Shown here: positions 32,894 to 44,113 of the stretch, one piece after another
Numbering within the stretch: position 1 is the stretch's first letter
Layout of the letters: each line of letters starts with the position of its first letter
Assembly: GCA_015179125.1 (NCBI GenBank)
Contig: WHVA01000544.1
Location: 1 to 64,000 of the forward strand
Source: Gautieria morchelliformis
Lineage: Eukaryota; Basidiomycota; Agaricomycetes; Gomphales; Gomphaceae
Length of the DNA: 64,000 nucleotides
Direction of reading: 5' to 3'
Notes under the pieces: generated by a model
Seen by the model: only the letters and a program-made list of their open reading frames with translations
Told to the model about the DNA's origin: nothing
The model's database searches: none
Made by a program: the position numbers and the translations under genes

Positions 32894-35085
32894 TTAAGTT
32901 CCTTTTTCGTCAATCTGCTGAGGTGGAGCGGCCGAAGCTTTCACCTCTGTGACGTGATCTCCATGTTGGTCAAGGACCTCGCCTACGTCAACATCATCTC
33001 CAAAGACGGTTGCCATCTCCTCTAAGCTTTTTCCTGGAAGAAATTGACCAGCAGGTGGTCAGATGAAATTTTGACTGGGAGAGCTGTGCGCACCTTTTGT
33101 CTCTGGGAAGAGGAATGCTATTATGAAGAAATCGGCGATGTTGAGGACTATAAACAAGATGTAGTACTTCCATGAACTATTCTGCATGGCCACGGGAGAT
33201 GCCTCCGAGATCAACACGTTCATTAACCAATTTGCGCATGTGGCAGCTGATGTACCGATGGCACGTGTTCTTGTGGGAAAGACCTACCCTCGTGTGTCAG
33301 ACCAAGGAGTGATTTTGTGAAGATTTGGATAAGTACCTCTGACGCAAGTACCCAGCTGATGGGGCCGAAGCTCACAGAGAAGGTAACACTCATGAGAAAA
33401 ATCATCGCAATTCCTGCCCTCTGTGCGGCTATATTTGGTGTTCCTATTACTCACAAGGTTGAGTTGGTTTGACGCAGACATCGTCAAAAAAGAAAAAGAA
33501 AAGAAAGAGACTGACCAACACCCGGAGGGAATGAGGCGACGATAGCACTCAAAATGGAAAAGAGGACAACTAAGGAGCCTGCACCAAACATCAGGGGGCG
33601 TTTGCGTCCGACAGTGTCGAGAGCGAAAATAATGAAGCTGTACGCATGGTCAGAAGTTGATTACAACAGAATGGGAGTGGTTTAGTGGCGCACAATAAGT
33701 TTGCAATAGGTCCAAGTGCGCCATAAATACCTTGCACCAGCAGGACCTGGTTCGACGCTAATCCAAGTGCTGCATACATCTGCGGTCCAAAATAGTTGAT
33801 TACTGCACGTGAAATTAGACACAGATCACTTGGGATAAGTTCGAGTAAGATACCAACCGTTAATCCCTGTAAACTGGCCCATCATCTGGACACCACATGC
33901 GACGAGGGTGCGTTTCAGCATTGCGGGTGTTGACCACAAGTCGCTTATCCTCCTGCTGCGCACGTGCTTCTCAGCGTGGATCATGTCGCGCATTTCGGCG
34001 AATTCCCGTTCTGCGAGCTCGGACGCAGGGGTACCACTTGCATCTGTTTCCCAGGATGAAGAATGGAGATAGCGAACCACTGCGTGGGCTTCTTCGTCAC
34101 GTCCTTGTTCAAGAAGCCACCGCTGCGAGGAGATAGGCCATTAGGCAATTAGTATGGTTTTCAGAGATCAATCAAGACACGAACGTACCGGACTGTACGG
34201 CAAGAAATGTATGCCCACCAGGAGTAAAAAGGCGGGAACTATCTTCGAAGGTGATGAATTACTCGTACGTATCGACGCCGACGACCGACTTACTTGCAGT
34301 CCTAGAGGGAGTCTCCACTGTTTATCATCTTTGAAGAATTGACATCCGTATCCCACCTGGGGGATGTACTAAGAGATGTATCACAACGAGACCGAGATAC
34401 TCCGTACCCAATTGGCAGCGATAAACCCAAAGCCTATCATTTGCTGCGCCAGACCGACAACAAAGCCACGGATTTTCGGTGGCGCAATCTCTGTCTACAA
34501 CGGATGGGTCAGCAGACGTCACGTTCCCTTACAGCATATCGCTGAAACTCACATTGTATAGCGGTACCACCATCGACAATATACCAATGGCCACGCCAGC
34601 GACAATACGCCCAATTAAGAGGCAGGCAATGTTTGGAGCCCCAGCTTGCATCGCGCATCCCCACAACGCCCAAACGCACCCAGCTTGAATAGTACGCTTT
34701 CGCCCGAACCTGTCGCTTCCCCTGCATGCGGGGTGAATACTGGTGTGGGCGCAGATGTGATTTCATCGCATACCATCCTGCACCGAGTGCGCCGAAGAAG
34801 CAGCCCCCAGTAAACGTGGAAACCACCGCGCCCGTCAGGGCTTTTGACGGATTGTGGAAATGGGCATTGAATGTGCTGTACGTTAGTATAGAAGATATGA
34901 TTCCACTACTCCGTATATTAAAGAGAGCTAGATGTAGAGTAAGCGAAGAATCAAACCTGTCATAGCTGCGGCGCAGGATTCAGGAGAAGCTAGCTCCGAG
35001 ATGAAAACCTAATCTCGACTCACCCGAAGAGAAAACTCCCGATTGCGGCAAAGAAAGCTGCAAAAATGTTGAAAGCTTTCCCCAT
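32894..35085 (-). CDS. MFS sugar transporter, 13 exons
   Basis: The ATG at 35085 opens MGKAFNIFAAFFAAIGSFLF. Thirteen exons (35085-35024, 34965-34957, 34875-34774, 34721-34553, 34494-34408, 34356-34294, 34242-34189, 34122-33858, 33802-33694, 33637-33522, 33443-33337, 33283-33094, 33033-32894) join to 490 residues with consistent phase. Sugar-porter signatures: GYDS, FTGGCFFGALGAGW, SDRFGRKRTIQ, IGRIVAGVAIGILSMVVPLY, SPRWLLEQGRDEEA, GQFTGINVINYFGP, DTVGRKRPLMFG, and PETKGKSLEEM near the C-terminus. Predicted 12 membrane spans in the plasma membrane, importing hexose or a related sugar; substrate not determinable. Exon 2 is 9 nt. No disablement seen. Confidence 0.92.
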
Positions 35086-35851
35086 CCTTCTTCCTGTTGA
35101 CTATGAAAATGGTATAAACTAGCCTCGCGCTGGGCAGTGGAGAGACAGCCAAAAACCCAGGCTTCCTTTCGCGTGTTAAACGGTGGCGCTTCAGCAAAGA
35201 AATCATCTACGGCAGAACTCAAGGTCAGCTGGGTAATAGCAGCGGTCCGTCAATCAACGCCAGTCAGCAGCTTTAGCCGCGACAGCGGGCCGGAGAGATC
35301 ACTTCGCATACATATACTAGTACAGCCAGTACATTGGTCAGACCTCTCAACTTGAGCTGTGAAGCAGAACAAGTAGGAATACAAATGGTGGGTATTACCG
35401 ATTCCTGAATAGTCACCAAACCATGGCGCTATTTTTGCCAGCTCTGCCTAAAATTATAATGTGGGATTCTGTTGCAGGTAAGTGTTGTCGTTACCAGTGA
35501 CCAAATGATGAATAAGCGGCGATATGTAAACAGTATGCGTGACTATGGACACATTACTAATGTATTCATCAAATTCTCCGAAAATGCATGTCAAGGCGAC
35601 TGACAGTAATTGCTACACACATCATTACAGTCACTCATATGGAATGGATAAGATTGTCACGTACAGCGCGCCTGGAGGTGTTTAATCGACGGAGCAATGA
35701 TGCAGGGAATGTTGAATTTGCTACGATGTGTCGGCTTCCTTTCCCTTCAACCACTGTCGCAGTAGGAACCGCATCAGCGAACTTAGAGAGACTGGATGGA
35801 TGATGGAAGACCGAACAGGGATAAGAGATGGAAGCTCGGAGCTGATTGTCG

Positions 35852-36620
35852 AGCCTCAGAGCCCGTTCGGCTACAGAATTGCGTGGAATCGCACAGCCAA
35901 AATGAAATGATGTCGATTCCAGATGATTCCGGAAATCGCATGAGATTGTGTGACTGTTCGGCTGGCACAATTTTGGAGAATGCCTACTTCTGCTATTGCA
36001 ATTTTCATGGGTAATTTGGAATTCTGGTTCTGACCTGAATTCCACATTATTTCAAAAACCAAATTGCTTCCATCATTACACCACACCACCCTAGACATTG
36101 CATCATGGCCACTCCCAGCTCGGACAAGCCCAAAAAGGAAATCAATTCGGCCGTCGCGCTCCTCCAAGCAACGTGAGGTACTCAAGCGGAATCAGAAGGT
36201 AGCGGCGACCCTTGCTTTTACTGCATCTGCATTGCACTGGCAACAAAGTTCATGCACATTTAATTAAGTAGTGGTTTTTTTGTCTAAGTACCATTTTTGA
36301 TAGAAAATGTTATAGCAGTGACAAGGGCACCTGTAAGCACCAACAGAATGGCCCTTTGGGCAGCCTTCCGGCCCTGTCTCGATCGAGACAGGCCATGCTT
36401 CCAAACGACGCAACATTGACTACGCTGTCACATGACAGAAGTGTAGTTACTAGGAGTGTTCGGCTGGTTTCGGTGAAATTGAGCAAAATCACACAGGTGG
36501 TGGTGTTGCGTTCGGCGGGCTGAAACGCAGCAAATGAAATCGCAAGACCGCACCATCCCAATTGGCACTGGGTTTTCCAAGTGTAAATTACAATTCCGTA
36601 GCCGAACGAGCTCTCAGGAA
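35852..36620. repeat. Inverted-repeat pair (GTTCGGCTAC family)
   Basis: CCCGTTCGGCTACAGAATTG near 35862-35881 is inverted at about 36590-36609 (CAATTCCGTAGCCGAACGAG), with 24 of 27 bases matching over the longer arm. Further GTTCGGCTGG copies occur near 35957 and 36459. The arrangement fits two adjacent or nested MITEs, or one ~765-bp element. Confidence 0.45.
36373..36392. repeat. 20-bp perfect palindrome
   Basis: CCTGTCTCGATCGAGACAGG reads the same on both strands. Function unknown; could be a dimer-binding site or chance. Confidence 0.6.
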
Positions 36621-37494
36621 AAACTCTCTGGGAAAACCTTGATAAATTCATTGCTGTGAGCAACTAGCGGCTCGCTGGATTACTCTGAGATTCTAAACAC
36701 TCCGACAACATAGGTACTGGGAGTAAGATACTGGCCAAACAGGTCCTGTGCTGTTGTCCCAGCTGGTTAGACCCGCACCCGTGGGTAAGACCCAGACAAC
36801 AGAGGTTCGATAACCAACCATAAGGGGTGAGTGCACTGTGCAGCGTCGGTGATTCAAGTGATCCATGCTTTTTCCTCGGTACCATCCAATAAAGCCTAAA
36901 CGAGGACGAGGCTAACAGGTTCTGCGCGCATAACATAAAATGTGCGTGATTTGTATATCCCGTGCCATTGTGATGACACGCCGCAGACGTCTGCTGCGAC
37001 CGAGTATATATCCCTGAGATCCAATACCGCGCAGGAATGAGGGTAGCCTTTCCTACTCATCTCAGTTGTGAGATTCTCCCCATTATAAGCGTTGCTGCAG
37101 ACAGGATACCTAGCAATATTACTGTGTTAGCTCCCTGACCGGTTACTTACGTTCAACTTCACTATGCTGCCACAGCCATATGAAATATCAGGATGTACTT
37201 TTGAAAGGGTACTTTTGGAGAATAGGAAAACCTACCTCGCGAGTAAGGGAGGACGTACCTACGCCGGACGGCTTAAGACGCTCTCGGTATGACTTTGACG
37301 ATGGTAAAATGCTAAATTGACTTCTGTTCGTGGAGGGTTGCCCCGCGGCGGCTATGACCCGTAAGGACTTATCTCGACCGATGCATGACATTGGATCCAA
37401 GCGGTTGGCATAGACGGACGTGAGGATGGTAGTGACAGTGCATGAGGACTGTCCGGAAGAGTCAGTACCTAGCTAAAGATAAATCAGTGGGGGG

Positions 37495-37512
37495 GGTATA
37501 CATATATATAAG
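37495..37512 (+). promoter_or_regulatory. TATA-rich element upstream of TPS1 remnant
   Basis: A run of GTATACATATATATAAG about 150 bp before the first TPS1-like codons. It may be the relic of the original promoter. Confidence 0.3.
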
Positions 37513-37642
37513 TGAGAGTTACGCTAGATTTACGGGCCCGGAAAACGACCACAAACCGCGGGGAATGGCACCTTATGGTTGGGATTTTTGTTTTACATAC
37601 ATTATTTTGATATATTATAAAGAGAACTGAGAGAGCTGTAGA

Positions 37643-38035
37643 TTGAGCTCACCGTCGAGGTCAATCAGACACGCTGCGAGTCCGGCTTGTCACGTGACTT
37701 CTGGCAATCGTCGCATCGATTTTGGTGACACTCGCCGCCTCATCGTCGTCTCAAACCGTCTCCCCGTCACCATCTCCCAGGATGTCCACGGCGAGTACCA
37801 CTTCAAAATGTCCTCCGGCGGCCTCGTCTCCGCCCTCTCCGGCTGCAAGAAGCCCATCATGTCCTTTACCTGGATCGGCTGGCCTGGCTTCTTCATCCCC
37901 GAGCGCAACCGCCCCCTCGTCGACAAACACCTCCTGGAGGAGCATTCCTGCCAGGCCGTCTATCTCACCGACGTGGTCGCAGACCGCCACTACAACGGCT
38001 TCTCCAACTCCATCCTCTGGCACATCCTGTGCCCG
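37643..38035 (+). pseudogene. TPS1: Trehalose-6-phosphate synthase (TPS1), N-terminal part
   Basis: The frame encodes LIVVSNRLPVTISQDVHGEY, KMSSGGLVSALSG, FTWIGWPGFFIPE, and VYLTDVVADRHYNGFSNSIL, the conserved glycosyltransferase-20 N-terminus of UDP-dependent trehalose-6-phosphate synthase, which makes the trehalose precursor in the cytosol. There is no in-frame ATG (the frame opens at a TTG), and the reading leaves the TPS family just after FSNSILW at about 38022, where a galactose-1-phosphate uridylyltransferase-like fragment begins. Confidence 0.85.
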
Positions 38036-38079
38036 ACATCGAGCGCATCCTCGGCAAGTGGTCTGCTCATTTATCAGAA

Positions 38080-38925
38080 ACAACGTGGCACTCAGAAGGG
38101 TATACAGTATGTCCAGATCTTTGAGGTAGGTTCTTGATGCCTTCATCGGTACTCAAGCTCATGTGCTTCATCTCAGAACAAGGGCGCGATGATGGGATGC
38201 TCCAACCCCCATCCTCATGGTAAAGTCTGGTCCCTCTGAGCAGTACCGTCGCTCCCCGCAAATAACTCGCCTTGCTTCTTGTGTACGCTCGTACCTCCCA
38301 GCCTCCCTCGGAAGCTCCCAAGGACGCGAAGGGTCGACCCAATCTTCTCTTAAAAGTATGCTCATTTTGAGACGCACCTTCCTGGAGACGAAGGCAGGGT
38401 CGTCGTTCAGAATGATCGCTGGGTTGTACTTGTGCCGTGGTGGGCCACATAGCCATTCGAGACACTACGTTGGTTTACATCCCAGCGTCACTTCTCCCAG
38501 CTGATCTTTCCACGTGTAGTATTACCTTTCAAACGACAAATTCCTTGTCCTACTGAGCTGTCGAGCGATGAAAAGGAGTCACTAACAGAAATCATATCTA
38601 AGCTTACAAAACGCTATGATAATCGTTTGCCTACTCAATGGGCATTCATCAGCGTCCCATTCCCAGAGGCAGCGAAGACTCCGATGATTACGATGTGGTA
38701 CGGCTCACTTTCACTCTTATCCTCCACTCCTGAGGAGGTCCAGTGTGAGGAAAAATTTTGGTTGTGCAAGTCTTTGTCTCGTTCAGTGGAGTGTTCATAC
38801 TCTGTCCTAGGTTCGAGATTATGCCCGGAGAGCCGCAGTGCGACTTAACCCCAGAGCAGGCGGCCCAGAGACTCCGAGACTGTTCAGAACTGCACTACTT
38901 TGACGTGTCATCATTGTGAAGAGCG
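38080..38925 (+). pseudogene. GAL7: Galactose-1-phosphate uridylyltransferase C-terminal fragment inserted in TPS1
   Basis: Reading through one GT..AG intron gives [24 protein letters not shown], followed in several frames by EGRVVVQNDRWVVLVPWWAT, a LSDEEK-like region (SDEKESLTEIISKL), YSMGIHQRPIPRG, and MPGEPQCDLTPEQAAQRLRD then ELHYFDVS. These are conserved GALT segments, including the HPH active-site histidine. The residue after HPHG, normally Gln (needed for uridylyl transfer), is Lys. Stops interrupt KVWSL and WWAT, so it is dead. The N-terminal half of GALT is missing. Confidence 0.8.
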
Positions 38926-38984
38926 AGAGAGCATCGAACATCACGTTGTATTGTACAAACAATTACTCTTGCAATCTCAACAGT

Positions 38985-39600
38985 ATCAAACGGCAGACGC
39001 AACACCCGCTTCGCCCAGCTCATCCGCTCCCAGCTCCACGACGGCGACACCCTCTGGGTCCAGGACTACCATCTCATGCTCCTCCCCGTGTCCTTGCGCG
39101 GCCTCATCGACGGGCAGCACATGTGCGGCTTTACCCCTAAGAAGCTCGATCAGATCAAAGAGGGCGTCTTTGGCGCAGAGGACCTCGCCGCCGCCCCGTC
39201 CGTCTCCAATGTCAAGGTCGGCTTTTTCCTACACACCCCCTTGCCCAGCAGCGAGATTTACCGGTGCGCGCCTCGCTCATCCCGTATATCCCACCCAGCC
39301 ATTGCCATCACTCTAGGATCCTACCCATCCGCCGAGAAATTCTTCTCGTAATTTTGTATTGCGACCTCATTGGCTTCCACACTTACGACTCACTTGGTGC
39401 TTGCTGAGCATGCGCCGCGCGCAAAGGTGTTGTACGAGTACATCGCGTGCCAGCAGACGCGCAACGGCGCGATGAGCCTCCCGGAGTTCGCGGGCGCTGC
39501 GCAGTCGCTGAACGGCAGCATCATCGTGAACCCGTGGAGCCCGCAGCAGCTCGCGGACCCGATCCACGAGGCGGTCACATGGACGTGGCCACCACGGATA
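38985..39600 (+). pseudogene. TPS1: TPS1 middle and C-terminal parts, internally deleted
   Basis: TPS1 resumes at RFAQLIRSQLHDGDTLWVQ, then DYHLMLLPVSLRGLIDGQ and VGFFLHTPLPSSEIYR. After a short intron-like gap comes ILPIRREILLVILYCDLIGF with HTYD (to about 39387). The next recognisable block is YEYIACQQTRNGA, then LPEFAGAAQSLNGSIIVNPW (39436-39540). The roughly 150-residue stretch between these, which carries the RLDYIKG-type nucleotide-sugar binding residues, is absent. Together with 37643-38035 this is a rearranged pseudogene. Confidence 0.85.
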
Positions 39601-40523
39601 GCTCCTAGGGTAACCTTTCCATCGTACCCTTCCTATACAAAATTTCGCGAAGTGAAGTTCATTTGGATCTTTCTCCCCCTTGCTCTGCCTGCACGCATGA
39701 GTCGTATCCGGCGAGATCGGGCAGGAGTATGCCTGCAGTATTTAAATTATTGTTTCTGTTATTATTTCAGTGTGGCTGATGTGAAAAGCAATAAAATAAA
39801 ATAAAGTGATAGGGTGACGGATACAACATGAAACATCCCATGATTAGTTCCATTGACGCGCTCAGGATGTCTCCAAAGCGAACAGAGAAGCATAAAAACC
39901 AGCCGAAGAAAACGGCAGCAGCTGCAAGTGGCCTCGCTGGCCTGATTGCAGAGAAAGAAGTTTCGACTCGGAAGTTTGGCAAGGCACAGGCAACGACTGA
40001 AAAATATGGGCAACGTCGTAAGCAAGGATGCTGGAGGAGTTGATGAAGTCAGAGGAAGGCCTGGAACACCCAGCCGGATATCTGGAGTCCACGGATAGCA
40101 TGTTGAAGCGGGAGACAGCTGAGTTGAAGCATGCGTTTGACAAAACACCGACACGTGCCTCATCGTGGATTCTTGCGATTCATTGCATCAAAATGCTTCC
40201 GAGATCAGGAGCGCGGGGCCCCGACAGCATGGCAAATTCCGTGATTCCTGCATATATATCAGAAGAGACGTTGCCGCTTAAAATTTCCATTGATTATGGA
40301 CCACCCCAGGACAGGACAAGCAAGAATACGCGAGACTTTCAATATGTTTGGCAGAGTGTATTTTTCCCCGGATGGTGGCTCGGAGTTTCTGCCTTGGAGG
40401 CTGAGGTGTTGGTGAACGAAACAGGGACGATGAGGCTAGACTGCGAAAAACTGTAGTCATAAAGCGCGTGTTGACTCTCCACCGGTGGTGGAATAGGCCA
40501 GAAGTCATCGACGAAAAGAGGTC
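39601..40523 (+). other. Possible relic ORFs (39828-40456)
   Basis: Two overlapping frames (39828-40043 and 40028-40456) read as a basic, alanine/lysine-rich helical segment (KKTAAAASGLAGLIAEKEVS) followed by a 142-codon frame starting MLEELMKSEEGLEHPAGYL and containing KHAFDKTPTRASSWILAIH. The combination faintly resembles helical N-terminal regions of large transposon-linked proteins in mushrooms; I cannot name it. Confidence 0.25.
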
Positions 40524-41351
40524 ATGGCCGCGCACGTGTCGGAGATTATCTCATCAAAACGGTCGGACGCGTCCACACTTGTCCATCGACTTGCGGCTCT
40601 GTGGGCCGCATCCCGAAGCATGCTGTGCTTTATCTGCTTGGACGACTTAGAAATTCCCGTCGTCCCACCATGTGGCCATGTCTTCTGCCAACACTGTCTC
40701 TTCTCTTCGTCTCGGGAGAGTCAGGACGCAACGACGGCCCCGTGCCCAACATGTCGCACAAACTTTAGTCTGCTGAGTAAGTGTCGATCATCATCATGTG
40801 GCAAATTTGTCATGTAACACCGTGTCGACAGAAACTCCTGATGCCACCCTCATACCTGAAAAATACCGCCCATTCATCCATTCAAGCGTGCGAAGAATTT
40901 ACCTGGATAATTCAGATGAGCAGGGGCTGGGGGAACGCGTGGCCGAGCTTGAAGCTCGCGTAAAGTCTCTCGAAACCCAAAACCATATGTTAGTGGATAG
41001 ATGCCAGTTTTACCTGGAAGCTTCGATCCGTCACGCGAAGAATGAGACGGAGGGGCGCGCACGATGCACCGCACTGCTGCAACGGGCCGCCCAAGCATTG
41101 GAAGAGAAAATTGTCGGATATAAGTCATGGTGTGTCCTCAGTTTTGCATTACTCTATTCTACTAACAATCTCTCAGGATGACTGTTCTGCAGAGCGGTAC
41201 CTCTGGGGCCATGGTGGTGCTTGATCGTGTCTATCGGGTTGTCCTCCTACCCATGATGATGTTGATGATGATGATGGTCTCAATTACACTCCTTGAAGGT
41301 TCTGCACGCTTGTCCTCCAACCCAGACGCCGCCGCATCTCCATGTAAATGA
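40524..41351 (+). CDS. RING-finger protein (probable E3 ubiquitin ligase)
   Basis: Exons 40524-40776, 40832-41129 and 41177-41351 join to 241 residues. A C3HC4 RING is formed by C35, C38, C50, H52, C55, C58, C74 and C77 (CFICLDD...CGHVFCQHC...CPTC). The second exon encodes a coiled coil (about 115-175: GERVAELEARVKSLETQNHM and following). A methionine-rich stretch in exon 3 (ATG repeats at 41250-41275) could form a membrane or disordered tail. Family role: recruits E2 enzymes to ubiquitinate partners; the coiled coil suggests dimerisation. Exon 3 is the least certain part: a different splice choice is possible. Confidence 0.8.
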
Positions 41352-42699
41352 TGTGTACCATCAACCTAGATCCTACGACGATGGCGAAGCCTGAAGTACC
41401 ATGGCTGAGCCATACGCCGAGACAGAGAGTCGGTCGCTAGGTATATCACCGGCCAGCCTCCGCAAATTCGTGAGGAGCAGCGGCTTGTTGAACGGACTGT
41501 GTCTATCGCCACTGGTCTCTAAAAGAAGTAGATACTAGGTGAGAAATACGGGTGGCCATGAATTGCCGGTGGATATTTTCCATACTTGAGTACTTGACTT
41601 GAGACCTACCAACATACCGGCGTTCAAGTTGCAAGGCTGGACGGATATTATTCTTACAACTGGAACACTGTGTGTTTTCCGTAGTCACGTGGTAGGATAT
41701 ATGTCTTCGACGCCTAGACTCGGCAGAGTCGGTGGACGTGGAACTCCGTCGGCTTCAGGTTGACAGTCTCAATTTCTTACACTGATATTATCGGTGTATT
41801 GACGCATGCCTACGGGAAGCTGGATCGCGGATGGGCCCGCAGTGCCGTGTGTCGGGAACGACGTCCACATGGCATTGGAAATCCCGTCGCTGCTACGCAC
41901 ATATTGTTCCCGGTATCAATGAGAAGCAGAAGTCGAGCATAAGAATGTTGTGTAAGGGGGCCCATACGATTTCCCGTTGTTACTCTGCACAGCTACACTC
42001 TATCGAGAACACGCACCTGCTATCGACAACCCTGGCACTTATTCCAGATGGTTGTGCTTCTGTCCGACAAGCGATATACCAGCAACCCCAGCCCGGCAGA
42101 CACGATACGGTGAGGCGTTGTAAGTTCTCAGTCTTTCTAGCAGGATAAGTAGTAAGACAATGAGAACCACCCCGGGGCTTCAAACTCGCCTTCGATTGAG
42201 CAAAGGGCCAGCGGGCTATTCACGACCAGGCCAACATTTCGCAGTACTGCCAGGCACATATGACGTGCAACCCTGTCCAGGTTAGATCAGGGAAACGAAG
42301 CCCGATTGAGTGACAGGAATTGCCGTCTTGAAGATCATCCCAAAATGTGCGTGGAATCACGTGACCATAGCGCTTTCGAAAAATACGTCGATCGAGTGGC
42401 ATGACTTTTTGTTACTTTAAGCTTTCAGACTGCACTGTCGGAGACTCAACTTGGGTCCCGAGCAGACACCCATTTATTATCGAGAAACACGTACGGAGCT
42501 CTCGTATGACGGTATATAAGATATCGTACCTGTTACATGACGTAGAGCTTCTTCGCCCCGAACTACGACTTGGGATAGTTACCGGTCCTCAGCGAATCCT
42601 TTCCGGCTCTTTCGAGGTCCGCTCTCCGACTTGATTCGTCCCGAGTACGCTCGTCACCAAGTTGGCACCCGCATTTTTCCTCAGTACGACTTATCCACC
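41352..42699. other. No gene recognised; ERG3 upstream region
   Basis: Frames at 41831-42148 (plus) and 42563-42784 (minus) have no familiar motif. The last ~80 bp before the ERG3 ATG contain pyrimidine-rich leader-like sequence. Confidence 0.4.
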
Positions 42700-43854
42700 A
42701 TGGATATCGTTCTCGAGCTCCTGGACGAGTATGTCCTCGACAGTCTCTATGCCAAATTCCTACCCTCGTCAGCCACACCGCCATCGCCTCTCAACCTTAC
42801 TCTCCATGCACCTAGTGCTATCCCAACATCAGCGTGGCCACGGGACTATCTACTCCGACAAATACTCTCTCTCACCGTGGTGACCACAATTGGAATACAC
42901 CTCCTTTACTTCCTCGTCGCAGGCCTCAGCTACCGGTTTATTTTCAATCATGATATGATGCGACATCCTCGCTTCCTGCCCAATCAGGTGTGTGGATCTC
43001 GGAACTTCGTTCTCACCTGCTCTGACATGCTTATTAAGGTTCGGAAGGAGATAATGGCCTCTTTGTGGTCATTCCCCGGCATGATCGCGCTAACCCTACC
43101 TTGCTTTATCACGGAAGTGCGCGGCTGGACTAGGCTATATGACAATGTCGCCGACTACGGCTGGACATACCTGGTCTTGAGCGTGCCGTTGTTCCTCTTC
43201 GTTACGGACTATGGTGTATATTGGATTCACCGCACTCTACACACACCGGCGTTATACAAACGCATCCACAAGCCGCATCACAAGTGGATCAGTGCGTGTT
43301 AGGTTTAATTCTAGCTCAATTTTTCTTCATCTGCCCGCAGTCCCGACACCTTTCGCGTCGCATGCATTCCACCCAGTCGATGGCTTTGCACAGTCTATAC
43401 CCTACCACATGTTCATCCTCGTCTTCCCCATGCAACACCACCTCTATCTGCTCATGTTCGTCTTCGTCAACTGCTGGAGCGTCTTTGTGCGTACCAAAGC
43501 CTGTGCATGACGCGCTATGCACTCAAGCACTTTCATTAGATTCACGACTCGGATATGATCACGGGGCACCCCTTGGAGCACGCCATCAACGGCCCCGCAC
43601 ACCACACGTTGCATCACTTGTATTTTGTATGCAATTACGGACAGTACTTCACCTTTGCGGACCGCGCCGGCGGATCGTATCGTCACCCCGACAGCGCGCT
43701 CGACCCGCTGCTGGAGGTGAAGGCCAGAGAGGGCCTAAGTCACGAGCAGGAAGCGCGGGAAAGGCAAGAGAAAGAACGGCAGGGGGACGATATTGCGGAA
43801 GAATGGGAAAGGAAGATCTTAGGATCTGGTCCGGGAAAGGGGAAAGAAGAATGA
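42700..43854 (+). CDS. ERG3: Delta(7)-sterol C5(6)-desaturase
   Basis: Exons 42700-42987, 43039-43291, 43341-43486 and 43540-43854 encode 333 residues starting [14 protein letters not shown]. Three iron-binding histidine boxes are present: HRTLH (160-164), HKPHH (173-177) and HHTLHH (250-255), separated by hydrophobic spans, as in the fatty-acid-hydroxylase superfamily. The family introduces the C5(6) double bond in late ergosterol synthesis in the ER membrane, using cytochrome b5. The conserved [13 protein letters not shown] is restored by the second splice. A charged Glu/Arg/Lys-rich tail follows. Length fits Erg3. No defect seen. The next gene starts 260 bp downstream. Confidence 0.93.
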
Positions 43855-44113
43855 AAATCATTGGCTCATGGAGTGTGCCTCATCTATTATTTACATAATC
43901 TCAATCGCTCGTACATCGCATAAAATAATCTGCAATATTTACCTTATTACACTTAGAATCCAGGTTACTGTACTGTTAGTATCTTGGTAACCAGACTTTC
44001 AAAGACTAACTTGATTTGCTTACCAATAAATTCCGACTAGGGATGTGGGTCCAGGTGGGCGCAGGAGGACCCAAGAGGTATCACTGTGTCGCGTCGCTAG
44101 CCTCTCGTCCATT

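Larger units (their letters stand above)
35086..37490. other. Intergenic region with repeats, no assigned gene
   Basis: No recognised protein. A short frame at 36105 (MATPSSDKPKKEINSAVALL) ends quickly. The region contains GTTCGGCT-type inverted repeats (listed separately), a 20-bp perfect palindrome and a tRNA-like stretch near 36757-36812 (CAGCTGGTTAGAC, then GGTTCGATAACC), which lacks clear acceptor stems. Confidence 0.4.

Noticed and set aside
37722-38146. 130-codon frames on both strands over the TPS1 start
   Set aside because: Alternative frames of the GC-rich TPS1 coding sequence; only one frame matches the TPS family.
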